From assembly GCF_017921895.1 (NCBI RefSeq), contig NZ_JAFIDN010000003.1, forward strand, positions 186,001 through 250,000: a stretch of DNA of 64,000 bases. Reading direction: 5' to 3'. The position numbers and the translations under genes are program-made. The notes beneath the pieces were generated by a model, which did not search any database, had not been told where the DNA came from, and saw only the letters and a program-made list of their open reading frames with translations. The stretch is from Natronogracilivirga saccharolytica (lineage in GTDB: Bacteria; Bacteroidota; Rhodothermia; Balneolales; Natronogracilivirgulaceae). Shown piece after piece: positions 42,560 to 52,156 of this stretch. Each line of letters begins with the position of its first letter. Positions within the stretch are counted from its first letter, which is position 1.

Positions 42560-42795
42560 TGCAGATTATCAGCTTGATGAGGATTCGGATTGTCAATTTG
42601 CCCCGGATTACTTTTCAGGAAATCTGCACCAGGTTATATATTACCTGCCGATACATATTTTCCGGGGTCGCGTTACCAGGCGCTGATGTTATCTAAAAAT
42701 GGCAGGTCGACGCTTTAAAGACGGATAATTACATTAAGCACAGAGCCATATATTCAAACGCGGAAGTTGCATTTTCAGATAACAGAATTACTTTC

Positions 42796-42835
42796 ACCAA
42801 CACGCACCAACACGCACCAACACGCACCAACACGG
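42796..42835 (+). repeat. Four 10-bp tandem repeats next to a ribosome-binding site
   Basis: ACCAACACGC is repeated at 42796-42805, 42806-42815, 42816-42825 and, with a last-base change, 42826-42835. The array merges into the GGGAGA ribosome site of the phosphoesterase gene at 42844. Repeat number changes would alter the 5' leader length. The rest of the 283-base gap holds no recognisable feature. Confidence 0.85.
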
Positions 42836-42843
42836 GAGACATT

Positions 42844-43329
42844 ATGAAAATCGGCATATTATCAGACACTCACGATCATGTTCCCCACATAACCAGGGCA
42901 ATGTCCCTCTTCAGAAAAGAGGACATCCGGCATCTGCTGCATGCCGGTGATTTTTGCAGTCCGTTTACTATACCGCTGTTCAAAGGATATGAAATGGACG
43001 CCGTTTTCGGCAATAATGACGGGGATCATTTCAGACTGATAGGAAAGTTCCGTGAAAACGGGCTCTCCATCCACAACGAGTTTTTCCAGACCGAACGTGA
43101 TGGATGCCGGATTGCCCTGTACCACGGCACGCGTCCGGAAATTACCGACGCGCTGGGCCGGTGCGGAACGTATGACCTGGTCATCAGCGGGCATACCCAC
43201 ACGGTAGTAAATGAGCGGATCGGCAGCACACTCATGCTGAACCCGGGCTCGGCCCACGGTTTTGACAGCCAGGCCACAGTCGCGGTTTTTGACACCGAAA
43301 CGCGGGAAGCGGTTATTCACTCCCTGTGA
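42844..43329 (+). CDS. YfcE/MJ0936-family metallophosphoesterase
   Basis: This 161-residue protein has the metallophosphoesterase motifs MKIGILSDTHD (Asp8, His10), HAGDFC, FGNNDGD and SGHTHTVV, which bind two metal ions. Members are phosphodiesterases with poorly known physiological substrates. GGGAGA lies 6 bases before the ATG and is preceded by a 10-base repeat. Its 3' end overlaps the convergent IDH-like gene by 17 bases. Confidence 0.88.
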   Translation: MKIGILSDTHDHVPHITRAMSLFRKEDIRHLLHAGDFCSPFTIPLFKGYEMDAVFGNNDGDHFRLIGKFRENGLSIHNEFFQTERDGCRIALYHGTRPEITDALGRCGTYDLVISGHTHTVVNERIGSTLMLNPGSAHGFDSQATVAVFDTETREAVIHSL

Positions 43330-44335
43330 TCTTTTTCAGCTGACTCACCACAGCATTGGTGAATTTTGAGGTGCTGCCCTCGCCCCCAAGGTCGGCAGTG
43401 ATTACCTCCTTGTCCGGCAGCGTGCGGTAAAGGGCTTTGCGTATCTGCTGTGCACTGTCAAGTTCGCCGATGTGCTCGAGCATCATCAGAGCAGAAAGCA
43501 GGAGGGCTGTGGGATTGGCCATGCCTTTTCCGGCAATATCGGGTGCTGACCCGTGGACGGCCTCAAAAATTGCGTGTTTGTCACCGGTATTGGCCGACCC
43601 GGTGACACCGAGTCCTCCTACCAGGCCGGAGGCCAGATCGGACAGAATATCCCCGAACAAATTGGTTGTCACGATGATATCAAATGTTTCGGGACGCATT
43701 ACCATCTGCATCGCGGTGTTATCCACGATCATGTCATTAAAGGTGATATCCGGGTAGTCTTTTGCAATATCCTGGCCCACCTGCAGGAAGAGCCCGGTAG
43801 TGTATTTCAGGATATTGGCCTTGTGCACCAGTGTTACTTTCCGGCGCCGGTATTTCCGGGCGTACTCGAATGCCGAGCGTATGATGCGTTCGCTGGCTTC
43901 TCTTGTGATTACGGCAATGGACTCGGCACGGTTCTGGTCGCCTTCGACATATCGTTCCTGGCCGATGTACATCCCCTGGGTATTTTCACGAAACGTGATG
44001 AGGTCCACATTGCCGAACCGGCTGGGTACTCCCGGAAGCGTTCTGGCCGGACGCATATTGCAAAAAAGGTGGAAACGCTGACGAAGGGCGACATTTACGG
44101 AACGAAACCCGCTGCCCACCGGTGTTGTCAGCGGTCCTTTTAGGGCAATTTTGTGCTTGTCAATCAGGGCTACGGTTTCATCGGGAAGGGGGTTTCCGGA
44201 AGATTCATAAGCCTCCATACCTGCTGATGCGGGAATCCAGTTTATCTCAATCTTTGCGGCTTCCAGTATTTTCAGAACCGATTCCGTGATTTCCGGTCCG
44301 ATACCGTCTCCTTTGATAAGAACAATATTATGCAT
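43313..44335 (-). CDS. Isocitrate/isopropylmalate dehydrogenase family enzyme
   Basis: This 340-residue NAD-type dehydrogenase begins HNIVLIKGDGIGPEITESVL. It has LRQRFHLFCNMRPARTLPGV, YIGQERYVEGDQNRAES, TLVHKANILKYTTGLFL, and NLFGDILSDLASGLVGGLGV, then FEAVHGSAPDIAGKGMANPT. The pattern fits NAD-dependent isocitrate dehydrogenase, which oxidises isocitrate to 2-oxoglutarate in the TCA cycle. Isopropylmalate dehydrogenase is less likely given the isolated position without leu genes. The length is as expected for the short family (about 335). Confidence 0.85.
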   Translation of the reverse strand: MHNIVLIKGDGIGPEITESVLKILEAAKIEINWIPASAGMEAYESSGNPLPDETVALIDKHKIALKGPLTTPVGSGFRSVNVALRQRFHLFCNMRPARTLPGVPSRFGNVDLITFRENTQGMYIGQERYVEGDQNRAESIAVITREASERIIRSAFEYARKYRRRKVTLVHKANILKYTTGLFLQVGQDIAKDYPDITFNDMIVDNTAMQMVMRPETFDIIVTTNLFGDILSDLASGLVGGLGVTGSANTGDKHAIFEAVHGSAPDIAGKGMANPTALLLSALMMLEHIGELDSAQQIRKALYRTLPDKEVITADLGGEGSTSKFTNAVVSQLKKITGSE

Positions 44336-44567
44336 GTTGAAAAAGTATGATAAGGGGAAAGTGCCAGGTTTGTGAACAAGCGCAAGGTAATAATTGATTT
44401 TGGAATTATCATTATTTCAGCATTGTAATTTCAGCGCTGAATATGCGATATTATCCCGTACAACGTTATACTGTATTGTAAAAAGACGTTAACTGTAATG
44501 GCAGCTCGAACTAAAATCCGTATAATTTGTTGTAGGAGATAGAGCAACAAACCAAATAAGGAGAAAT

Positions 44568-45071
44568 ATGAAAAGCATGAAATCTAAGATATTCGCAAGC
44601 GGTCTCGCACTTTTGATTACGGGATTACTGCTATTTCAGCCCGAGGCAAAGGCACAGGTTGAGACCGGTGAAAATATTATGACATCTGCTGCTCAGTTCG
44701 GGCAGATTCAGTATTTCCGCACACTCATCGAAGAAGTCGGTCTGGATGACAAACTCAATGAGGACGGCCCGTTTACGGTTTTCGCACCAACCGATGAAGC
44801 TTTTAATGAAATACCGGAAGCAGAATTGCAGGAACTGCTTGAGAGTCCTGATGATCTCCGTGAGGTACTACTGGCCCACATTGCCGAAGGTGCCTATCAG
44901 GCTGAAGACATGGCTGACAGGGATGATCTGACCATGGTTAACGGAGTTGAACTGAATGTGGATCAGCACGAAGGCGGTATCTCTGTAGGCGATGCCCTTA
45001 TGGTAGCCGCTGATATTGTTGCAACCAACGGAGTTATTCATGCCGTTGACAAAGTGATACTTCCGGAATAA
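44568..45071 (+). CDS. Secreted fasciclin (FAS1) domain protein
   Basis: This 167-residue protein has a signal peptide ending near AKAQV, then one FAS1 domain: the H1-like motif GPFTVFAPTDEAFNEIP, VLLAHIAEGAYQAEDM, and the H2-like NGVIHAVDKVILPE at the C-terminus. FAS1 domains mediate adhesion or small-molecule binding. AAGGAG lies before the ATG. A terminator follows at 45124. It appears to be a single-gene unit. Confidence 0.9.
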   Translation: MKSMKSKIFASGLALLITGLLLFQPEAKAQVETGENIMTSAAQFGQIQYFRTLIEEVGLDDKLNEDGPFTVFAPTDEAFNEIPEAELQELLESPDDLREVLLAHIAEGAYQAEDMADRDDLTMVNGVELNVDQHEGGISVGDALMVAADIVATNGVIHAVDKVILPE

Positions 45072-45123
45072 CAGCGCAGCTGAAGGTTTGCGTGATTTTT
45101 TTAAAATTTGACCCCTCCGATGG

Positions 45124-45154
45124 AAAAGGGATTGTTATTACAGCAATCCCTTTT
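45124..45154. terminator. Terminator between fasciclin and PP2C genes
   Basis: AAAAGGGATTG at 45124-45134 pairs with CAATCCCTTTT at 45144-45154 with a 9-base loop and T/A tracts on both sides. It can serve both convergent genes. Confidence 0.85.
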
Positions 45155-45163
45155 TCCTTTCAA

Positions 45164-47689
45164 TCAAGAGCCATTGTAACGCATGATAAGCAGTGTCATG
45201 TCATCATCGGGAGACTGGCTGCCGGTAAACCTGGTTACCGAGGCATCAATTGTCTTCAGCAGTGCGCCAGGAGGCTGTTCCAGGTTCTTTTTTATGGAAG
45301 CTAAAAGCCGGTCGTCACCATACATTTCTTTGCCCGCATTGACTGCTTCGGTTACGCCGTCGGTATAGAAAATCAGACCGTCCCCCGGTTTCATGGTGAT
45401 CTTTTCCTCGGTCACTTCCTGCTCAAAAGCTGAGTTGCGTGTCAGGCCAATTGCAATGCCCCGAGACCGGATCAGTGACACGCTCTTCTGGTCCGGACGT
45501 ATGAGAATTCCGGGATTGTGCCCCGCTCTGGCATACCGGACAGTCCCGTCACGAACATCGGCAAGTGCATAGCAGACGGAGATAAAACTGCCGCGCCGGG
45601 CATTGTCATAAAACAGCCGGTTCATACGGGTCAGCAGCGGGATGGGTTCCGGTATTTCTTTTACCAGACTTTGCACAATGCCCTTGACCATGGTCATAAA
45701 AAAGGCAGCCTGAATACCCTTGCCGCTGACATCGCCAATGACAAAAGCAAGCCGGTGATCGTCAACTTTGATGACATCATAATAATCGCCGCCGACATCA
45801 AACGCAGCCTTGCAGTGGGCTGCAACTTCAATTCCGGAAACAGTCGGAAGATGAACGGGCAGAAAGGACTGGTGCACCTGACGGGCAATTTCAAGTTCAC
45901 GCTCAACCCGCTGCTCACGGGCAATTTCTTCAATATAAGCCGGAGTAAGTCCGGCAATCTGTTCGTTATTATTGCCGTATTCGGCAACATACCATCCGGT
46001 GGCAAGAATCAGGATCATCAGTCCGGGAACGGACCAGGCAAGCCAAATATCCGGTGAACCCGATACCATCAGCCCATCCGTAACAGCCCACAAGGCAATA
46101 AAAAAGAAAACCGATGTCATGAGTGCAAGCAGGTCATACTTGAGGAAGACGTACGTGAATGCCAGGCCGGGAATGAGCCAGAAAAGCAGTACCATCGGCG
46201 AACCCGGAGTCGATACGTAAAAAGAGGTCATAAGGGCCAGACCAATACTGCCGGCGATCAGCAGAAATATACGGGACGGGAAGTTGAGTGCCAGCCAGGA
46301 AACCAAACAGGCGTACAGCCCTGCAGAAATGATAAACATCCAGAAAAGCCCTGATGCGGCCACATGCCAGACTGAAAAGAGGTAGCTCTCAGTGTAAAAG
46401 AACTGTTCGTTCATGGGATTCAGGAAGCTGCGGTCAACGAGTGTGTACATCACGGCAGCAAGGCCAAGAATGATCATGGCTGCAGAAATGCCGGTATAAA
46501 CGGAAAGTCCGGCACGCCTGCTCTTGAAATAACCCAGCCTCAGCAGGGACAGGCTGGTGATTTTTTCGGGCCAGACTTCGCGGCTGACGGATTCACCAAG
46601 TCCAGAAAGCAGGAAGGCCATGCCTCCGGTCAGCGCGGCAAGAAACAGCAGGATCACCAAAAAGGATATTACAGACAACAAGGGCTGATCTATCTGAAAC
46701 AGGGCCGGATCCTGCAGAAGAAGAAAAACTATGTGGAACAGTGCAAGTCCTGCCACCATGGAAGCATATGTCGTGGAAGCCTTTAAATCAATCAGACGAT
46801 GAAACAGGCGGCGGAAAAAAACGGAAAGCAGAAGCAGCAGTCCGGCAATGTAAAACAGAACCCTGATGAAGTCCGCATACTCGGCCTGATTTATCCCGTC
46901 AAAGCCGCTGAGGCTGACATTCTGATCGATACCCAGCAATTGTCCGTCTTGCGAGTATGTGACCGTTATGGTGGGTGTGTGTGAAAAAATTTCCGATTTC
47001 AGAGACATGCGCACCCTGTGTACCTGCTCTCCGTGCGCTTCGTGGAGGTACATGGAGTCCGGTGCTATCAGACCGGTATCCCACACGGTATTTCGTATAA
47101 GGGACTTCAGAAAATCTGCTCCGGGCTGTTCGGAAAGCGAGGCTCCCGGTATGATTGCATCCGGGTCAATTTCCTGAAAGCCAGGGACATGCCGTCCGGA
47201 TTCTGCCGGCACCCCGGTAATATGTTCCCCGGCTTTTTTGTCCGATATTTCCAGTTGCTGAACAGCCCCGTCCGGCGCATGTACTGTTCGCAGAAGAGGC
47301 GGACCGCCCGGATGCCGAAATCCTGTCATGGTCAGTTCCGTATCTTCAGCAGGATCATCGGTAATCCAGAATACCTCATAGTACCAGGTCGGAATAAATC
47401 TCAGGAATCCGTTTTTGATAAAATCATTGAGGGAGCGTTTTCCGAAATGGGATATCTGCTCATCAAGAAGTGTTTCGTTGGTTTTAAAAACTGCAAACGG
47501 TTCGAGCGGACCGGTATCGAATCCGGAATCCTCAAGAAATGACCGTGATGAGTCAATAACCTCCCGGTTTTCAGCAATGTGGGGGATGTGCGAAGCCGGG
47601 TGCGAATGTTTCATCAGAAGCAAAAATAGCATCATGCCGGCAAATGCTGGCAGCACGATCCACTGGTTATATTCCCCTGAAGCAAACAC
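45164..47689 (-). CDS. Membrane PP2C/SpoIIE-type serine phosphatase
   Basis: The 841-residue protein has an N-terminal helix (about residues 9-27) and a large extracytoplasmic part (about 30-280). A cluster of some eight to ten membrane helices spans about 285-590, and a C-terminal PP2C phosphatase domain follows. The domain has FDVGGDYYDV, LAFVIGDVSGKGIQAA, YARAGHNPGILI and DGLIFYTDGVTEAVN, the metal-binding aspartates of RsbU/SpoIIE-type enzymes. Such phosphatases control anti-sigma-factor antagonists, but no STAS or anti-sigma gene is in the window. It is divergent from the hybrid kinase gene across 164 bases. Confidence 0.88.
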   Translation of the reverse strand: MFASGEYNQWIVLPAFAGMMLFLLLMKHSHPASHIPHIAENREVIDSSRSFLEDSGFDTGPLEPFAVFKTNETLLDEQISHFGKRSLNDFIKNGFLRFIPTWYYEVFWITDDPAEDTELTMTGFRHPGGPPLLRTVHAPDGAVQQLEISDKKAGEHITGVPAESGRHVPGFQEIDPDAIIPGASLSEQPGADFLKSLIRNTVWDTGLIAPDSMYLHEAHGEQVHRVRMSLKSEIFSHTPTITVTYSQDGQLLGIDQNVSLSGFDGINQAEYADFIRVLFYIAGLLLLLSVFFRRLFHRLIDLKASTTYASMVAGLALFHIVFLLLQDPALFQIDQPLLSVISFLVILLFLAALTGGMAFLLSGLGESVSREVWPEKITSLSLLRLGYFKSRRAGLSVYTGISAAMIILGLAAVMYTLVDRSFLNPMNEQFFYTESYLFSVWHVAASGLFWMFIISAGLYACLVSWLALNFPSRIFLLIAGSIGLALMTSFYVSTPGSPMVLLFWLIPGLAFTYVFLKYDLLALMTSVFFFIALWAVTDGLMVSGSPDIWLAWSVPGLMILILATGWYVAEYGNNNEQIAGLTPAYIEEIAREQRVERELEIARQVHQSFLPVHLPTVSGIEVAAHCKAAFDVGGDYYDVIKVDDHRLAFVIGDVSGKGIQAAFFMTMVKGIVQSLVKEIPEPIPLLTRMNRLFYDNARRGSFISVCYALADVRDGTVRYARAGHNPGILIRPDQKSVSLIRSRGIAIGLTRNSAFEQEVTEEKITMKPGDGLIFYTDGVTEAVNAGKEMYGDDRLLASIKKNLEQPPGALLKTIDASVTRFTGSQSPDDDMTLLIMRYNGS

Positions 47690-47853
47690 TGAATAATGTT
47701 GGTTTCGGATGCAGTTTGAGATACGATTTGAAATATAGCTCGAATAATGTACGTATGCTTCAAATAGTTGTTACACGCATTTGCCGGTGAGGTAAAAATG
47801 AGCTTATATTAATCGGAATTACAGTAAAATCAAGATCCAGGTCAACCTGCCTG

Positions 47854-49908
47854 ATGAATATCCAAAAAAACGCACAGAATCGGATGGACCAGGCCAGCAA
47901 TGAGATTCGGAACCGTCTGGTCCGGGAGAAAAGTCCGGACATGAATGCCATACTGCACCTGCTTGGCAAATCCGTGTCCGCCGACAGGATTTGCGTATGC
48001 CTCTTTCCGCTTGAAAGTGACCATAATAACAGCACCAGAGAGCTTTACCATTGGGAGTCCGGTTCCTGGAAAAGCAAAAACAGCAGTAATAAACCTGAGG
48101 ACTTTGAGTGGTGGAATGATTCGGTTTTTGACGGAGAGCACGTATTGTGCGAGGACACGGCGAAACTGCAGCCCGGTGAAGGGCCGGACGTGACCATGGT
48201 CAGGGCCGCTGGTGTGCGGTCACTTGCAGCATATCCTTTTCGTTCGGAGGAAACCGGATACACGGGTATTATTGAACTGAACTGGGTGGAACCGGATTTT
48301 GGCGGCACGGATCCGGATCTGAATGCACTGGCCATGATCGTTGAAATGGTCTCGTCGCACATCATCCGGTCCCAGGCGGAGGAGAAGCTTCGGAGGAGTG
48401 AAAGCCGTTTTCGAAGCCTGATTCAGAAAAGCTCGGATATCGTAGCAGTTCTGGGACTTGACCGGAAATTCATGTACGTCAGCCCGTCGGTGAAGAAAGT
48501 CCTGGGCTACGAAGAAGATGAGCTGCTTCAGTCCGATGCGTTTTCCTTCATTCATGAACAGGATCTGCCGGATGTTGAAAAAGCTTTTGATCAGGTCAGG
48601 CAGAAACCTGAAAGCGATATTATTGCTGAATACCGTTTTCAGCACAAAAAAGGGCACTGGGTCTATCTGGAATCGGTGGGATATGATATGACGGATGATC
48701 CCGATCTGGGAGGGATCGTTATAAACTCAAGGGACATCAGTGATCGCAAAAAAGCCCAGCAGCAATTGATCAAGGCCAGGGATCTTGCCGAAGATATTAA
48801 CCGGGTCAAAACGGCCCTTCTGGCCAACATGAGCCATGAGATGCGCACACCACTTACCGGAATTCTGGGCTTCGCCAGCATTCTGGAGTCAGACATTGAA
48901 GACCCGGAGCATCGGAAAATGGCGGGAAGAATTCAAAGCAGCGGCCGGCGGCTGCTTGAAACCATTGAATCGATCCTGGACCTTGCCCGGCTGGAAGCCG
49001 AACAGGTGGATATCCATCCCGAGGAGGTCAATATCATTGATGAGGTCTCCCGTGCGATGGACATGCACATACGAACTGCGGAACACAAAGGACTTTCTTT
49101 TGAAGTGAAAAGCGAATTTGATCGGTTGCCGGTGCATGTCGACCGTCAGCTGTTCAACAGGGTGCTTTACAATCTGCTCTCCAATGCATTCAAATACACC
49201 GATCGGGGCAAAGTTTCGGTCATCGTTTCCGTTGCTGATGATCAATACGGCAAATGGCTTCAGGTGGATGTCAAGGATACCGGAGTGGGGATAGAAAAAG
49301 AGTTTCTGCCCAAAGCGTTTGAGGAGTTTCAGCAGGAAAGCACCGGGTTTTCCCGCAAATTTGAAGGTACCGGCCTGGGTCTCACCATTTCAAGACGTCT
49401 GGTGGAGATCATGGGCGGCACCATTACCGCAGAAAGTGAGAAGAACAAGGGCTCCACGTTCACAATTCGCCTTCCTTACAAAGACAGTATCCAGATCCAG
49501 AGGGATATTGCGGAAAAGGTTCCCGCAGAGCCGCAGGAAGATCCTGCACGGCCCCGTATTTTGCTGGTTGAGGATGATTTTGACAGCTCCGACATCACCA
49601 GTCTTTACCTTGGAAGCAAGTATGATGTTTCGGCGGTGGATACGGGTGAGCGTGCACTTGAAATACTCCGGCAGCATACCTTTGATCTTGTGATCATGGA
49701 TATCAGTCTGGGTACGGGCATGGACGGAGTGGATACACTCAAAGCTATGAAGAACAACCCCGTCCTTGCGAAAATCCCGGCCATTGCACTGACCGCCCAC
49801 GCGCTTAGCGGAGATGAAGAATATTATCTCTCACAGGGATTTACGGGATACCTTGCAAAGCCGTTCAAGAAGAACGAGCTGATGAAGCTGGTGGGGCAGT
49901 ACGTCTGA
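47854..49908 (+). CDS. Soluble hybrid sensor histidine kinase (GAF-PAS-HisKA-HATPase-REC)
   Basis: The 684-residue protein has in order a GAF-like domain (about 30-175), a PAS domain (SRFRSLIQKSSDIVAVLGLD, about 180-300) with a PAC tail, and HisKA with phospho-acceptor His328 in MSHEMRTPLTG. A HATPase domain follows (about 435-540; N box NAFKYTDRG, DTGVGIEK, GTGLGL), then a receiver domain (about 566-684) with phospho-acceptor Asp616. No membrane helix is present, so it senses cytosolic signals. It lacks an adjacent separate response regulator. A short tandem repeat begins right at its stop. Confidence 0.92.
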   Translation: MNIQKNAQNRMDQASNEIRNRLVREKSPDMNAILHLLGKSVSADRICVCLFPLESDHNNSTRELYHWESGSWKSKNSSNKPEDFEWWNDSVFDGEHVLCEDTAKLQPGEGPDVTMVRAAGVRSLAAYPFRSEETGYTGIIELNWVEPDFGGTDPDLNALAMIVEMVSSHIIRSQAEEKLRRSESRFRSLIQKSSDIVAVLGLDRKFMYVSPSVKKVLGYEEDELLQSDAFSFIHEQDLPDVEKAFDQVRQKPESDIIAEYRFQHKKGHWVYLESVGYDMTDDPDLGGIVINSRDISDRKKAQQQLIKARDLAEDINRVKTALLANMSHEMRTPLTGILGFASILESDIEDPEHRKMAGRIQSSGRRLLETIESILDLARLEAEQVDIHPEEVNIIDEVSRAMDMHIRTAEHKGLSFEVKSEFDRLPVHVDRQLFNRVLYNLLSNAFKYTDRGKVSVIVSVADDQYGKWLQVDVKDTGVGIEKEFLPKAFEEFQQESTGFSRKFEGTGLGLTISRRLVEIMGGTITAESEKNKGSTFTIRLPYKDSIQIQRDIAEKVPAEPQEDPARPRILLVEDDFDSSDITSLYLGSKYDVSAVDTGERALEILRQHTFDLVIMDISLGTGMDGVDTLKAMKNNPVLAKIPAIALTAHALSGDEEYYLSQGFTGYLAKPFKKNELMKLVGQYV

Positions 49909-49943
49909 GACGATTGTCAGAGACGATTGTCAGAGACGATTGT
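49907..49943 (+). repeat. 13-bp tandem repeat starting at the kinase stop codon
   Basis: GAGACGATTGTCA is repeated at 49907-49919, 49920-49932 and partly at 49933-49943. The first copy includes the last two bases of the TGA stop of the kinase gene (49906-49908). The repeats fill most of the space before the convergent mgtE stop. Confidence 0.85.
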
Positions 49944-49953
49944 GCCCCTTTCC

Positions 49954-51342
49954 CTACATAGTGACACCAATGACCAGGCTGGCGATGCTGAAGTATATCA
50001 GCAGACCCGCCGCATCAACAATAGTGGTAATCAGCGGACTGCTTGCCACGGCCGGGTCAATATTAAGCCGTGTGAGCAGGAAGGGCAGCAGAGTCCCGAT
50101 AATATTGGCGACCAGTACAATAAGGACCATGGACAAGCCGACGACAATACCGATTTCCGCTCCGCCACGATACAATCCCAGCGCCCAGCTTGCCGCACCC
50201 ATGGCAACTCCAAGGGCAATACCAACCAGTACCTCTTTTCCGACAGTCTGGAGCCATTGCCGGAGTTTTATGTCCCCGATGGCGATAGCCCGGACCATAA
50301 GCGTAGCCGACTGAGCTCCTGCATTTCCGCCGCTGTCAATAAGCAGCGGAATAAAAAAGGCCAGCGCGATGGCCGAAGCGAGAACCTCTTCAAAAGCTTC
50401 AATCACACCGGAGGACACAAGGTTGACAAATACAAGAATAATCAGCCAGGAGATACGCTTGCTGAACAGGTCCCATATGGTGGCTTCACGGTAGCTGGTC
50501 CGCAGCGGAGCCACCGCAGCACCTTTCTGGAAATCCTCGGTCGCCTCTTCTTCGGCTACGTCCAGAAGGTCATCAATGGTAACGATTCCAAGCAGCATTC
50601 CTTCGGAATCGACAACCGGAAGCACCGTTTTGTCATATTTCTGAACGGTCTGCACGGCTTCTTCACGGTCTGCAAACGCTGGTATGGAGATGAAGGTATC
50701 ATCCATTATCTCCTCGACCTTCTTGTCCGGGTTGGACAGGATGAACAGCTGCAGGTCAAGAGCATCAAGCAGTTTACCTCCCGGATCGGTAACATAAATG
50801 ACGTTGATGGTCTCGCTTTGCCGACCCATTTTTCTGATGTGATCCAGCGCCTGTCCGATAGTCCAGTGCGGGCGGACGGAGAGGTAGTCCGGTGTCATCA
50901 GACGTCCGGCACTCTCTTCGGGATAGCCAAGCAGCGAACGCGCCTCTTTCAGATCCTGGGGACTCAGAAGGCTGAGCAGCTGCTGAGTCACCTGTGCCGG
51001 AAGTTCATCCAGCAGAGCCGTCCGGTCATCGGGTGCCAGGTTGGAGAGCAGCTGGCGGGTTTCATCGTCCGTAAGTTCCACCAGCAGCGAATTCTGCTGT
51101 TCGGGCTCAAAATGGGAAAAAACCGCGGCACTCATGTGCCGGGGGAGGATGCGGAAAAATACTACCCGGTCCTGTTTTTCCAGCGTCTGCATCAGATCAG
51201 CAATTTCGGGAATCGGCCAATCCTCTACGGATTCACGAAGTTCAGACCATTTTTTCTTTTTTATGAGCTCGGAAATCTCCGGCATTATCAATTGCTTGTT
51301 GATCATGACGACACTCTTTTTTTCTGTGAATCCCCTCTGCAA
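49954..51342 (-). CDS. mgtE: MgtE-type magnesium transporter
   Basis: This 462-residue channel has the N-terminal superhelical domain (about 1-130), two CBS domains (about 140-265; TVLPVVDSEGMLLGIVTIDD), and a plug helix. Five C-terminal membrane helices follow (about 290-460), with LLIDSGGNAGAQSATLMVRA, the MgtE signature. It imports Mg2+ gated by intracellular magnesium. It is 55 bases after the SDR gene and may share its transcript. No M-box-like leader fits in the short gap. Confidence 0.93.
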   Translation of the reverse strand: MQRGFTEKKSVVMINKQLIMPEISELIKKKKWSELRESVEDWPIPEIADLMQTLEKQDRVVFFRILPRHMSAAVFSHFEPEQQNSLLVELTDDETRQLLSNLAPDDRTALLDELPAQVTQQLLSLLSPQDLKEARSLLGYPEESAGRLMTPDYLSVRPHWTIGQALDHIRKMGRQSETINVIYVTDPGGKLLDALDLQLFILSNPDKKVEEIMDDTFISIPAFADREEAVQTVQKYDKTVLPVVDSEGMLLGIVTIDDLLDVAEEEATEDFQKGAAVAPLRTSYREATIWDLFSKRISWLIILVFVNLVSSGVIEAFEEVLASAIALAFFIPLLIDSGGNAGAQSATLMVRAIAIGDIKLRQWLQTVGKEVLVGIALGVAMGAASWALGLYRGGAEIGIVVGLSMVLIVLVANIIGTLLPFLLTRLNIDPAVASSPLITTIVDAAGLLIYFSIASLVIGVTM

Positions 51343-51397
51343 CTAACGGGAAAAAATAGTAAAACAAGGACTAAAGCACAGAAAAAACGGAAAAAAA

Positions 51398-52144
51398 CTA
51401 AAAAATCCGGTACAGCAGCGGCCTGGGCATGAGCGAGAGAAGGTAGGCAATAAGCCGCCAGCGGCGGGAAACGTAGCTGATCGGTTTCTTTTTGATGATA
51501 TCCCGGGCGATCTGCCGGGCAGCTTTTTCAGCGCTTGCCACCCAGAACATGCGCTTGTTTTCCTCGGTCATGGGGGTGAGGATGTAACCGGGCATTACAT
51601 CGGTTATGGTCACGTTTTCGCCCCTTCTTTTGATCCGCAGACGCATGCTGTCGAGATAATTGGATACAAATGCCTTTGAGGCATTATAAGCCGAACCGTT
51701 CGGATGGGGCAGCAGTGAAGCGATGGACGAGATTCCGGCGATGTGTCCGTGTCCCTGTTTCTGAAAAATACGGTATGCCTCGTGGAGCATGGCGGCAAAA
51801 CCCAGGACATTGATCCGGATGAGTTGTTCGGCCGCCTCCCGTTCCATGTTGGACGAACTTCCGGAGACCCCGGCATTGATGACCATCAGGTCAATACCAC
51901 CCATCTTTTTAATTAAATCATGAAGAGCAGAAATGGATGATTCGATGTCCGAGACATCCATGTAGCTTAAATAGGACGGGGAGACAAGTTCGGGCTGGAT
52001 TTCCTTTTCCATAACCCCCATTCTGCGTGCCGTCAGTCCCAGGATATACCCTTTTTTGGATAACTCTATAGCAAGCGCGGCACCAATCCCCGAACTTGCA
52101 CCAATTATTACTGCTTTTTTCGCCTGATTGTTTTTCTTTTCCAA
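51398..52144 (-). CDS. Short-chain dehydrogenase/reductase
   Basis: This 248-residue enzyme has the NAD(P)-binding AVIIGASSGIGAALAIELSK, VINAGVSGSS, and the catalytic Ser-Tyr-Lys set in GISSIASLLPHPNGSAYNAS followed by KAF. It is a classical SDR with unknown substrate; the C-terminal hydrophobic RPLLYRIF suggests membrane contact. It is followed by mgtE and preceded 12 bases earlier by the DUF6580 gene, suggesting an operon. Confidence 0.9.
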   Translation of the reverse strand: MEKKNNQAKKAVIIGASSGIGAALAIELSKKGYILGLTARRMGVMEKEIQPELVSPSYLSYMDVSDIESSISALHDLIKKMGGIDLMVINAGVSGSSSNMEREAAEQLIRINVLGFAAMLHEAYRIFQKQGHGHIAGISSIASLLPHPNGSAYNASKAFVSNYLDSMRLRIKRRGENVTITDVMPGYILTPMTEENKRMFWVASAEKAARQIARDIIKKKPISYVSRRWRLIAYLLSLMPRPLLYRIF

Positions 52145-52156
52145 GGTGCTTCGTTT

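Noticed and set aside
51343-51397. Magnesium riboswitch before mgtE
   Set aside because: Only 55 bases separate mgtE from the preceding SDR gene, too short for an M-box, and no conserved elements are visible.
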